Assembly (NCBI GenBank): GCA_018694455.1
Contig: JABHNP010000055.1
Location: forward strand, 1-32,384
Direction of reading: 5' to 3'
Origin: Planctomycetaceae bacterium
GTDB lineage: Bacteria; Planctomycetota; Planctomycetia; Pirellulales; UBA1268
DNA: 32,384 bases
Below the pieces are notes generated by a model. The model did not search any database, was not told the DNA's origin, and worked only from the letters and a program-made list of their open reading frames with translations. How positions within the stretch are numbered: the stretch's first letter is position 1; every line of letters starts with the position of its first letter. Of the stretch, positions 1 to 7,708 are shown piece by piece. Position numbers and translations under genes: made by a program.

Positions 1-739
1 ACAGGGATTGGCTGAAGCAGATCCCGCCATGGATGTCGATGGCACAGACGCTACTCAAAAGCTCGCCCTGCTGACGCATCTTGCGTTCGGCCAATGGGTG
101 CCATGGGCCAGTATTCCTCGATTTGGGATGGAATCGATTGATCAAGAACTTTTGCGATTCGCAGATGAGTTAGGCTGCAGAATCCGAGTGGTGGCTGACG
201 CGCGTCGGAGTAACGATACGCTGTCACTTCGAGTTGGCCCGGCACTCGTACGAAAGGGTACGCCCCTTGCAGAGACACAAGGTGCCTTCAATGCAGTAAG
301 TGTTGTGGGGCATGCAGTTGGCCCATTGTTTTTTCATGGGCTCGGCGCGGGACAAATGCCAACCGCCTCGGCGGTTGTTGCCGACATCATTAGTACTGTG
401 ATTGGACGGTCGGCCATTACTTTCGCACAATCCGGGGTAGTTGGGATGATGTCGAATCCAGCTACTGTTGTGTCTGGTAGCGATAGCCCGAGCTTCCTAC
501 GGCTCCACGTTACAGATCAGCCGGGGGTTCTGGCCGATCTGACGGGGATTCTAGGTGTGGAGGGTATTTCCATTGACTCAGTCATTCAGCATCCTGCCGG
601 AAATGGTGAAAATGGAGTGCCACTGGTTATTATGACTCATTGTTGTAGTGCCGCGGCGATTGATCGGGCAGTCGGAGCATTGGATCGCAATCCTGCGGTC
701 ACGAGTCCAATAAGCTGTCTCCCAGTGATAAATGAGTAA
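1..739 (+). CDS. hom: Homoserine dehydrogenase, C-terminal part (5' end outside the window)
   Basis: Homoserine dehydrogenase reduces aspartate semialdehyde to homoserine in the threonine/methionine branch. The frame is already open at base 2 and begins with QGLAEADPAMDVDGTD, which matches the family segment carrying catalytic Asp and Lys (DVDGTDATQKLALL). The TTG at base 8 in the ORF track is therefore internal, not a start. The catalytic domain finishes with the conserved VVGHAVGPLFFHGLGAGQMPTASAVVADI stretch (quoted in part: GLGAGQMPTASAVVADI). A C-terminal ACT domain follows (SFLRLHVTDQPGVLADLTGI onwards), the usual site of threonine feedback in this family. The stop at 737-739 lies 29 bp before the apgM start, so the two genes are probably co-transcribed, with lysC next. 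The assignment is firm; only the N-terminal NAD(P)-binding half is missing. Confidence 0.93.
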   Translation, partial: QGLAEADPAMDVDGTDATQKLALLTHLAFGQWVPWASIPRFGMESIDQELLRFADELGCRIRVVADARRSNDTLSLRVGPALVRKGTPLAETQGAFNAVSVVGHAVGPLFFHGLGAGQMPTASAVVADIISTVIGRSAITFAQSGVVGMMSNPATVVSGSDSPSFLRLHVTDQPGVLADLTGILGVEGISIDSVIQHPAGNGENGVPLVIMTHCCSAAAIDRAVGALDRNPAVTSPISCLPVINE

Positions 740-768
740 GGAACGGATTGAAAGAGAAGTATCTGCCA

Positions 769-2034
769 ATGAAATATTTTGTTTTGATCCCAGATGGAGC
801 TGCTGATGAGCAGCAGGAATCACTTGGAGGTCAGACACCGCTTGCGGCGGCATCGACACCAATGCTTGAGCGGCTTGCCAAACGAGGCACGGTAGGACTC
901 ACAAATCACGTGCCAGATTCACTTCCTCCCGGCTCGGAGGTGGCGTGTATGAGCTTGTTGGGATACAATCCGCTCCAATATTTTACAGGTCGCGCACCTC
1001 TTGAAGCAGCAGCGAAGAGCATATCACTGGGTCCACTTGACTGGGCTGTTCGCTGTAACCTCGTGTCCATTGAGGACAGTGGCGACGGCCCTACGATGGT
1101 CGACTTTACGGCTGATCATATCACGACAGAAGAAGCGACCGCCTTGCTGGAATCTGTACAGCAAGGCCTTCAGTCAGACTTTCCGTCGCTGAAGGGGTGG
1201 AGTTTCGTACCAGGTGTTAGTTACCGCAATTTATTGCTTTACCAGACCGACGGAGAAAGGCAGTGTGAGCTTGGAGAAGACTTGCGTACGACTGCACCAC
1301 ATGACCGAATAAATCAGCAAATTGCTGATTCTTTTCCTCGAGGCACCGGAAGTAAGCTGCTCACTGACATTATGGCCCGGAGTGAGGCATGGCTGAAAAA
1401 CCATCCCGTGAACGAGGTTCGTAAAAGTAAAGGCCTCGGCCTCGCAACCCATATTTGGCTTTGGGGTGCCGGCCAGCGGCCAGCCTTTAAGTCTTTTCAG
1501 TCACTTCACGGTGTGGATGGAGTAATGATTACCGCGGTCGATCTTTTACGCGGACTTGCGCAACTCGCAGGATGGCGATGCCGTGAAGTTGAAGGGGCAA
1601 CTGGTTATCTTGATACCGATTATGCCGCCAAAGGAAGGGCTGCAATCGAGGAATTAAAATCTACAGATCTAGTCTGTGTTCATGTTGAAGCACCGGATGA
1701 AGCCGGGCATGAAGGCAATGCTGCTGCCAAGGTAAAGGCATTAGAAGAAATAGATGAAAAGATCGTGGCACCTGTAATAAACTATTTAGAGAGTGCTGCG
1801 GCCGATGGTGAACCGTATCGAATTCTTGTGTGTCCGGATCACCCAACGTTCTGTTCAACACAGATGCATTCGCGGGGCCAAGTGCCGTTTCTAATCGCTG
1901 GAGATGGGATCAAGGCATCTTCGGTAACATCATATAATGAGGGGGCCGCGTCAGTTGGTCCGACAGTGCCGACCGGCTCTTCTCTCATTGGGCATCTGTT
2001 CCAGGAAGCGTTTGGCGATGACCTAGGGGAATGA
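769..2034 (+). CDS. apgM: ApgM-type 2,3-bisphosphoglycerate-independent phosphoglycerate mutase family; candidate homoserine kinase analogue
   Basis: This is a 421-residue member of the alkaline-phosphatase superfamily, in the archaeal-type phosphoglycerate mutase branch (about 400 residues is usual). Metal and nucleophile motifs are in order: PDGAAD near residues 8-13, PPGSEVACMSLLGYNP with the likely nucleophile Ser56, VHVEAPDEAGHEGN, CPDHPT and the late HSRGQVPFL. I chose the ATG at 769 over the TTG at 748 of the ORF track, because MKYFVLIPDGAAD is the typical family start and a purine-rich GAGAAG lies about 9 bases upstream. Known: genes of this family recur in threonine clusters and have been predicted as functional analogues of homoserine kinase. 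Here it sits between hom and lysC, and I see no GHMP-type thrB in the window. I infer homoserine phosphorylation as the likely role; glycolytic mutase activity remains possible. Confidence 0.85.
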   Translation: MKYFVLIPDGAADEQQESLGGQTPLAAASTPMLERLAKRGTVGLTNHVPDSLPPGSEVACMSLLGYNPLQYFTGRAPLEAAAKSISLGPLDWAVRCNLVSIEDSGDGPTMVDFTADHITTEEATALLESVQQGLQSDFPSLKGWSFVPGVSYRNLLLYQTDGERQCELGEDLRTTAPHDRINQQIADSFPRGTGSKLLTDIMARSEAWLKNHPVNEVRKSKGLGLATHIWLWGAGQRPAFKSFQSLHGVDGVMITAVDLLRGLAQLAGWRCREVEGATGYLDTDYAAKGRAAIEELKSTDLVCVHVEAPDEAGHEGNAAAKVKALEEIDEKIVAPVINYLESAAADGEPYRILVCPDHPTFCSTQMHSRGQVPFLIAGDGIKASSVTSYNEGAASVGPTVPTGSSLIGHLFQEAFGDDLGE

Positions 2035-2089
2035 CCACACATTTTCCAGTTTGACCGAGGGAACCTTTTTCCGCGACGGATTTATATCT

Positions 2090-3850
2090 ATGGCTCGAGT
2101 AGTTCAAAAATTTGGTGGGACCAGTGTAGCTGACCCGGAGAAAATTCTACGCGCTGCGAAGAAAGCTGCTCGCAGACATGCCGCAGGCGATCAGGTGGTT
2201 GTCGTTGTGAGTGCCATGGGAAAGCAGACTGATACGCTTGTGCATCTTGCACAGCAGATAACTAATAGTCCGAGCGCGCGAGAGATGGATATGCTGCTAT
2301 CAACGGGTGAACAGGTCAGCGTTTCGCTGTTTGCAATGGCTCTCCAGAGCATGGGTCACAAGGCAGTTAGTCTCACAGGCGGTCAAGTCGGCATACGCAC
2401 AGATTCGAGTCACACGAAAGCCCGAATACAATCAATTTCGACAAATCACGTGAGCAGAATTCTTGATGGGGGGGCGATCGTCATAGCCGCTGGGTTTCAA
2501 GGCTATGATTCAGACGGCAATATCACAACACTCGGTCGAGGTGGTTCTGACACAACCGCCGTTGCACTCGCTGCAGTGTTGAATGCCGATTGCTGTGAAA
2601 TCTATACGGATGTTGATGGCATCTATACGACTGATCCACGTGTGCATGCAAATGCAGCTCGTTTGTCGACGGTGAGCCATGATGAGATGCTTGAATTAGC
2701 GAGTCTCGGTGCGGGCGTGATGCATTCCCGCTCTATAGAATTTGCTAAGAAGTTCGGGGTGCCGATTGTAGTCCGTTCCAGCTTTGAGGACGGACCTGGA
2801 ACGACTATTGTGCCATCTCAGTCATCGAGTCAGCGTGCTGTGAGTGGTGTTGCGCTCGCCAGGAATGAAGCGAGGATCACCGTTGAGGATGTGCCCGACA
2901 AGCCGGGTGCGAGCCACCAATTGTTTGCGGAACTTTCATCCGAAGGTATCGCAGTGGACATGATTATTCAGAACGCTGGCAGTGGAGGCATGGCGGACAT
3001 ATCGTTTACTGTGACGGATGAGAATCTCGACTCTGCACTTCGAATTTCCACAACCGTTGCGGAGTCTATTGAAGCAGCGGGCGTAACCCACAACGCTGAC
3101 GTTGCGAAGGTGTCAATTGTCGGCGTTGGGATGGTTGGTGCAGAAGGCGTTGCCGCAACACTGTTTCAGGCGATCTCTGCTGCTGGAATCAATGTTCATA
3201 TGATTACAACAAGTGAAATTAAAATCTCGGTGCTTGTTGACCGTGTGAATGCAAAGAAGTGCGTCCAGGCAGCCCATCAAGCATTCAATCTCGATGGATT
3301 CATTGATGCGAGTTCTCCAAGTGAAGAAATTGCAACTCAGAAGTCAGATCCCTTGGAGGTAGTGAGAAGGCTTGAGGGAATGGAAGACCTTGCAATCGAA
3401 GACTGTCAACTTGACATGTCACAGGCGCTGGTCACTTTTTTTAATCTACCGAATACGCCGGGTGTCGCTGCTGATGTTTTTCAGGCCGTTGGGCGTGCTG
3501 GCCTGAACGTGGATATGATTGTGCAAAGCTTTCCAAGGAATGGCAGGGCTGAGATTTCCTTTACGATTCCTGAATCGGATCGCAAGCAAGCTCTTGATGC
3601 GGTACGGAATATTGCCAGTGATCTTGGTGCCAATGCCACCGATGTTCCGAAGGTTGCCAAGCTATCACTGACAGGAATTGGTATACGGAGCCATGCCGGT
3701 GTTGCGGACAAGCTCTTTGCACCGCTGGCTGACGCGGGTGTCAATATCGACCTGATTAGCACGAGCGAAGTCAGGGTGAATGTTATCGTCTCTGCTGAGC
3801 ATGGGACGAACTCACTCAGGATTCTTCGGAATGCATTCGAGCTTGAATAG
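2090..3850 (+). CDS. lysC: Aspartate kinase with four ACT domains
   Basis: Aspartokinase phosphorylates aspartate, the first step toward lysine, threonine, methionine and diaminopimelate. The ATG at 2090 gives MARVVQKFGGTSVADPEKI, the canonical N-terminus with the KFGGTSV motif; the TTG at 2051 in the track would add an unlikely 13-residue extension. The product is 586 residues. The kinase domain covers about 1-250, including GGSDTTAVALAAVLNADCCE and YTDVDGIYTTDPR. Two ACT pairs follow: about 252-410 (ITVEDVPDKPGASHQLFAEL, VSIVGVGMVGAEGVAATLF) and about 425-586 (VTFFNLPNTPGVAADVF, LSLTGIGIRSHAGVADKLF). The common bacterial enzyme has one ACT pair, so the regulatory module looks duplicated, as in the cyanobacterial/planctomycete type. 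It is the last gene of the hom-apgM-lysC run and converges on the bifunctional nuclease gene. Identification is very secure; effector specificity is not visible. Confidence 0.95.
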   Translation: MARVVQKFGGTSVADPEKILRAAKKAARRHAAGDQVVVVVSAMGKQTDTLVHLAQQITNSPSAREMDMLLSTGEQVSVSLFAMALQSMGHKAVSLTGGQVGIRTDSSHTKARIQSISTNHVSRILDGGAIVIAAGFQGYDSDGNITTLGRGGSDTTAVALAAVLNADCCEIYTDVDGIYTTDPRVHANAARLSTVSHDEMLELASLGAGVMHSRSIEFAKKFGVPIVVRSSFEDGPGTTIVPSQSSSQRAVSGVALARNEARITVEDVPDKPGASHQLFAELSSEGIAVDMIIQNAGSGGMADISFTVTDENLDSALRISTTVAESIEAAGVTHNADVAKVSIVGVGMVGAEGVAATLFQAISAAGINVHMITTSEIKISVLVDRVNAKKCVQAAHQAFNLDGFIDASSPSEEIATQKSDPLEVVRRLEGMEDLAIEDCQLDMSQALVTFFNLPNTPGVAADVFQAVGRAGLNVDMIVQSFPRNGRAEISFTIPESDRKQALDAVRNIASDLGANATDVPKVAKLSLTGIGIRSHAGVADKLFAPLADAGVNIDLISTSEVRVNVIVSAEHGTNSLRILRNAFELE

Positions 3851-3904
3851 TGCTCCGAGGCAGGTTATGAGCGACGGTCATGTGTCAGGTGAAGAGCCCC
3901 AGCT

Positions 3905-4309
3905 TCATTGTCCGATCACGTTCTCGAGTACTTCCTCTGCAACATAGATCGGAAGACTTGGTTCACATGTAATAGCCACGGCAATTGCATCCGACGGCCT
4001 TGCGTCTATCTCGACAACTTCGCCTTCTTTCTCAACCCGTAGGGTGGCATAATACGTATGCTCTTTTAACTCGGCAATAATGACATCTTGAAATTCCCCA
4101 CCCATGAGTTCAACAGCCGCCACCAAAAGGTCATGTGTTAAGGGCCTCGGTGTCGGGCTATGCTTCACTCTGCGATCAATGCTTGTGGCCTCAAATAGCC
4201 CAATAAGAATTGGGAATGTACGGTCGCCTTCTACCTCTTTAAGGTAGACAACCTGTTGATCATTCACCTCACTAATGATGATTCGTGAGAGTTCCATTTC
4301 AACACTCAT
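3905..4309 (-). CDS. Bifunctional nuclease family protein (DUF151/BFN)
   Basis: This small soluble protein of about 134 residues matches the DUF151 (bifunctional nuclease) family. The visible signature is the run ELSRIIISEVNDQQVVYLKE, then FPILIGLFEATSIDRRV, LTHDLLVAAVELMGGEFQDV and the strongly conserved IDARPSDAIAVAI. Family members have reported DNase/RNase activity in plants and are widespread but poorly characterised in bacteria. The ORF track extends upstream to 4372, but I prefer the ATG at 4309 (MSVEMELSRII), because a GAGG lies six bases upstream and homologues begin near this point. It lies downstream of valS in the same direction with a gap of about 115 bp, and converges with lysC. 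Family membership is clear; the substrate is unknown. Confidence 0.88.
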   Translation of the reverse strand: MSVEMELSRIIISEVNDQQVVYLKEVEGDRTFPILIGLFEATSIDRRVKHSPTPRPLTHDLLVAAVELMGGEFQDVIIAELKEHTYYATLRVEKEGEVVEIDARPSDAIAVAITCEPSLPIYVAEEVLENVIGQ

Positions 4310-4409
4310 GACGAACCTCAAACTCTCGGGTATTGCGTAGGTTAAAATTAAAACACGGTATACGAAGGTCACAGCCTGTCATAAGACTACCTCATTCCCT
4401 TCATGAAAT

Positions 4410-4422
4410 CACTCGATGAGTG
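4410..4422 (-). terminator. Short hairpin just after the valS stop, possible weak terminator
   Basis: Immediately downstream of the valS TAA there is a perfect 5-bp stem with a 3-base loop (CACTC ATC GAGTG on the minus strand), followed by ATTTC. It is short and lacks a proper T run, so partial read-through into the bifunctional nuclease gene is likely. Confidence 0.25.
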
Positions 4423-4424
4423 GG

Positions 4425-7400
4425 TTATGGACTGTCATTCCCAGGTTTTCGAGTTCTCAGGCCACTCAGGATAGCGTCCTGTTTACTGCGAAGGTCTTCA
4501 AATTCGGCAAGTTGTTCCCGTTCTTTCTCGACTATCTGCGGAGGTGCATTCGCAACAAATTTTTCATTACCTAGTTTTCCACGTTTGACTTTGATCACGG
4601 TTTCAAGCTTGGCTACTTCTCGGCTTATTCGTTGTATTTCTGCATCTATATCGATGAAGTCTGCAAGATCAACAAAAATGTCACAGTCAGCCGCAGAAAT
4701 TTCGGCAGCACCTACTATTGGTTCAACATCAGGACCTAGAGCGACTACCTCACACGCTGCCATTGCTTCAAGAGCAGGAGTCATGGGAGTAAGCAAGTTC
4801 TGTTGGGGCGGTGGGGTCCGGATAGTTATATCTACTGAGGTGCGAGGAGGCACGTTTTGGCGAGATCGTATTTCTCTTACTGCGGTAACAATCTGAAGGA
4901 ACGTATGAAACTGTGTTTCAGTAATTCTGTCTTGCCACGAGTCTGGCGGTGTCGGCCATGGTGCTAACATTATGGATGGGGGTATTGGCTGCTGGTCCCA
5001 TGGGGTCGTCCGGCTTCCATATTCCTGTGACAAATGCTGCCATATCTCTTCAGTCACAAATGGCATGATTGGATGAAGTAGTCTCAAGATAGTATCAAGT
5101 CCTAGAAGCAACATTCGGCACGCTTGTTGCTTCTGCGTTGGGTCCTGCAGTCGTGGCTTACAAAGTTCAAGGTAAGCACTGCAGAACTCATCCCATGCGA
5201 ATGAGTAGAGAATTCGAGCGGCTTCAGCGAAGTGATATTCCTCGATGCTGTTTGTCACTTCAGTAGAGACAGTCGCTAGCCGACTCAACAACCAGCGGTC
5301 CTCCAGCGGCAAATGTCCAAGTTCAGAGAAGGTAAGCTGTGTGTCGAGATTGGTGGCCTCCTCAAGATGCATCAGTACAAACCGAGTTGCATTCCAAAGT
5401 TTATTGGAGAAATTACGTCCCGACTCGAAACGTTCACTGACCGCTGGGCCACGGGGCAGGGCAAGGTCAGCCTCTTGCGTTGCCCACTGGGTCCTGAAGT
5501 CTTGCTTACATTTTGGGCATGTAATTCGCGTTTTTGTTCGATTCTGGTTGGTTTGATCAATCCTACTTGCGCAAGTTGGGCACTGATACTCCACCGGCAT
5601 ACGGATGTCTTGTGTTTCGGTTGCCAAAGTGGCCATTCCAAAACGAAGTGCGTCAGCCCCAAGAAGGGCGATGACATCGAGTGGATCAACACCATTTCCC
5701 TTGCTTTTGCTCATTGTCTCACCATAACGGTCAAGTATCTTTGGATGGATTGATACGTGTTGAAACGGTATTTTTCCAGTATTAAAAATTCCTAAAATTA
5801 CCATTCGGGCAACCCAGAGCGTGATGATGTCTCGACTGGTAATAAGTGTGCTTGTTGGGTAGAAACGCGCGAGCTCGTCAGTGTTTTCTGGCCAGCCCAA
5901 TGTGGAATGTGGCCAAAGAGCAGATGAAAACCACGTGTCAAGGACGTCTGGATCGCGGACAAGTGGCTGGCCCTGGATAGTCTCAAGGCCCAGCGATTCA
6001 TCCGCAGAGCATACGTACCAATCCCCGGGCTCATCTTCTTTGGGCTCAGTTCCAACAGAGGTCCATGCGACGTTTGGCCTTTTAGAAAAACTGGTTTCGA
6101 GGTCCTGGCGTGTGATCCCAGTGATATGCCATATTGGAATCTGGTGACCCCACCATAGTTGGCGGCTTACTGGCCAGTCTCGTTTTTCTCCAAGCCAGTC
6201 AAGATAACTTTTTGCATACCGCTCAGGGTGAATTTGAATTTTTTTCTCTCGGACAGCATCGAGCGCTGGGTCTGCAAGATCTGCCATACGAATGAACCAT
6301 TGATCGGCAAGGTATGGCTCTATAGGTGTTTTCGACCTGTCAGAATGTGCCAACTCAATCGTTCGATCTTCGACGTCGAGGAGCTGTTGAGCAGTTTCAA
6401 GGTCAGTAATCACCCGGGCTCGAGCCTTCCTCATGGTTAATCCCTCGTAGGGTCCAGCCATTTTGTTGAGTGTCCCATCAGGATTCATGATATTGATCAT
6501 CGGCAAGTGATTTCGAATCCCAACGTCATAATCGTTTGGGTCGTGCGCTGGAGTGATTTTCACGCACCCTGATCCCATCCCTGGTTTTGCCCATTCATCA
6601 ACAATTAGCGGAATAGGCCGACCCAGCAGCGGCAAGGTGACGACTCTTCCATCATGAGCCATTGCTGCGAGTTTCTCTAGAAGTGGCAAATGACTGTTTC
6701 GCCGATCTTCCGCCGATATAATCTCACGTTTTATGTCGGCGTGTTCTTTCTCTGAAGCATCCTCTAATTTTTCATGAAGTTCCTGTATCACTTGTTCGAG
6801 TGCCTTTGCTGGCTGCGGATGAACGGCTACTGCGGTGTCGCCGAGAAGTGTTTCAGGACGTGTCGTTGCAACACTAATCTCTTCTGGTTCGCCAGGCTTT
6901 GGGTTCACTACGGAATAGCGAATGTGCCAGAAGTGGCCCTTCACCTCCTCATGAAAAACCTCATCATCACTTACCGCAGTTTGGAGAAATGTGTCCCAGT
7001 TTACTAATCGTTTACCACGACGTACGAGACCCTTTTCGAAGAGACGAAAGAACGTTTCCCGAACAGCACGACCACACTGTTCGTCAAGCGTAAAGCGAGT
7101 GCGGTCCCAGTCACAACTAGCACCAATATCACGCAACTGCCCGAGGATGCGTTTTTCATACTGTGTCTTCCATTCCCAGATCCGTTCGACGAGTTTTGCT
7201 CGCCCGAGGTCATGACGCGAAACACCTTCCTCCTCGAGAAGGCGCCGTTCCACAACTGCTTGCGTTGCTATGCCAGCGTGATCAGTCCCGGGTATCCAAA
7301 GTGTCACATGCCCCTGCATTCTCCTCGTTCGAACAAGGATATCTTGAAGTGTGTTATTGAGTGCATGTCCGAGATGAAGCGCACCGGTTACATTTGGTGG

Positions 7401-7529
7401 AGGAATGACAATAGAAAATATTTTACCCTCCTGCTGTGGTTTGGCATGCCAGTAACGACCGGCATCCCAAAGAGCGTGGCAACGGCTCTGTGCTGCAGCA
7501 TGGTCATAATGTTTCGGTAATTCGTGCAT
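4425..7529 (-). CDS. valS: Valyl-tRNA synthetase
   Basis: ValS charges tRNA-Val. The 1034-residue class I synthetase carries the HIGH-type motif PPNVTGALHLGHA (HLGH at 52-55), the editing-domain signature ATTRPETLLGDTAVAVHP near 220-240 and the KMSKS-type motif GETMSKSKGN near 604-612. An anticodon-binding domain (SGRNFSNKLWNATRF onward) precedes the C-terminal coiled-coil arm (IDAEIQRISREVAKLETVI, about 955-1020). It is longer than the roughly 880-950 residues typical of bacteria. Part of the excess is an insert after the KMSKS region with two CxxC pairs (CPTC near 648, CPKC near 669), resembling a zinc ribbon. The ATG at 7529 gives MHELPKHYDHA, a normal N-terminus. No T-box-like leader is evident upstream. 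The assignment is secure. Confidence 0.97.
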   Translation of the reverse strand: MHELPKHYDHAAAQSRCHALWDAGRYWHAKPQQEGKIFSIVIPPPNVTGALHLGHALNNTLQDILVRTRRMQGHVTLWIPGTDHAGIATQAVVERRLLEEEGVSRHDLGRAKLVERIWEWKTQYEKRILGQLRDIGASCDWDRTRFTLDEQCGRAVRETFFRLFEKGLVRRGKRLVNWDTFLQTAVSDDEVFHEEVKGHFWHIRYSVVNPKPGEPEEISVATTRPETLLGDTAVAVHPQPAKALEQVIQELHEKLEDASEKEHADIKREIISAEDRRNSHLPLLEKLAAMAHDGRVVTLPLLGRPIPLIVDEWAKPGMGSGCVKITPAHDPNDYDVGIRNHLPMINIMNPDGTLNKMAGPYEGLTMRKARARVITDLETAQQLLDVEDRTIELAHSDRSKTPIEPYLADQWFIRMADLADPALDAVREKKIQIHPERYAKSYLDWLGEKRDWPVSRQLWWGHQIPIWHITGITRQDLETSFSKRPNVAWTSVGTEPKEDEPGDWYVCSADESLGLETIQGQPLVRDPDVLDTWFSSALWPHSTLGWPENTDELARFYPTSTLITSRDIITLWVARMVILGIFNTGKIPFQHVSIHPKILDRYGETMSKSKGNGVDPLDVIALLGADALRFGMATLATETQDIRMPVEYQCPTCASRIDQTNQNRTKTRITCPKCKQDFRTQWATQEADLALPRGPAVSERFESGRNFSNKLWNATRFVLMHLEEATNLDTQLTFSELGHLPLEDRWLLSRLATVSTEVTNSIEEYHFAEAARILYSFAWDEFCSAYLELCKPRLQDPTQKQQACRMLLLGLDTILRLLHPIMPFVTEEIWQHLSQEYGSRTTPWDQQPIPPSIMLAPWPTPPDSWQDRITETQFHTFLQIVTAVREIRSRQNVPPRTSVDITIRTPPPQQNLLTPMTPALEAMAACEVVALGPDVEPIVGAAEISAADCDIFVDLADFIDIDAEIQRISREVAKLETVIKVKRGKLGNEKFVANAPPQIVEKEREQLAEFEDLRSKQDAILSGLRTRKPGNDSP

Positions 7530-7563
7530 AGAGGTTCAGTACCTACTGGATCCGGGTCGCCCA

Positions 7564-7579
7564 GAAGTTGAAGAACTTC
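7564..7579. promoter_or_regulatory. Small inverted repeat upstream of valS
   Basis: GAAGTT GAAG AACTTC is a perfect 6-bp inverted repeat with a 4-base spacer, 35-50 bases upstream of the valS ATG. It could be an operator half-site pair or a leader hairpin, but it is short enough to occur by chance. Confidence 0.2.
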
Positions 7580-7624
7580 CAGCGATCTTCATTTAGTTTT
7601 ACGTTCGCAAGAGATGATTAAACA

Positions 7625-7660
7625 GATACGGCGTCACTCGGGCTAGAGTCACGCCGTATC
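7625..7660 (-). terminator. Strong hairpin, likely terminator of the MFS gene
   Basis: GATACGGCGTCACTC and GAGTCACGCCGTATC form a 15-bp stem with a single C-C mismatch and a six-base loop. It lies about 48 bases beyond the stop of the minus-strand MFS gene. Read on the minus strand it is followed by TGTTTAATC, which is moderately T-rich. It separates the MFS gene from valS, both transcribed leftward, so termination is the natural reading. Confidence 0.55.
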
Positions 7661-7708
7661 AAGCGGTGCTGGGTGAAACTTTCGGTAGACGCACTACCAG
7701 ACGGAGTG

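Noticed and set aside
4420-4896. Plus-strand ORF of 158 codons opposite the 3' end of valS
   Set aside because: It lies entirely antisense to the conserved C-terminal arm of ValS, has Ser/Arg/Leu-rich shadow composition and no recognisable domain.
5313-5753. Plus-strand ORF of 146 codons opposite valS
   Set aside because: Antisense to the KMSKS/zinc-ribbon region of ValS; no motif and no credible start context.
7530-7708. T-box or similar tRNA-sensing leader upstream of valS
   Set aside because: No T-box sequence or specifier structure can be seen; only a small 6-bp dyad and the hairpin belonging to the next gene.
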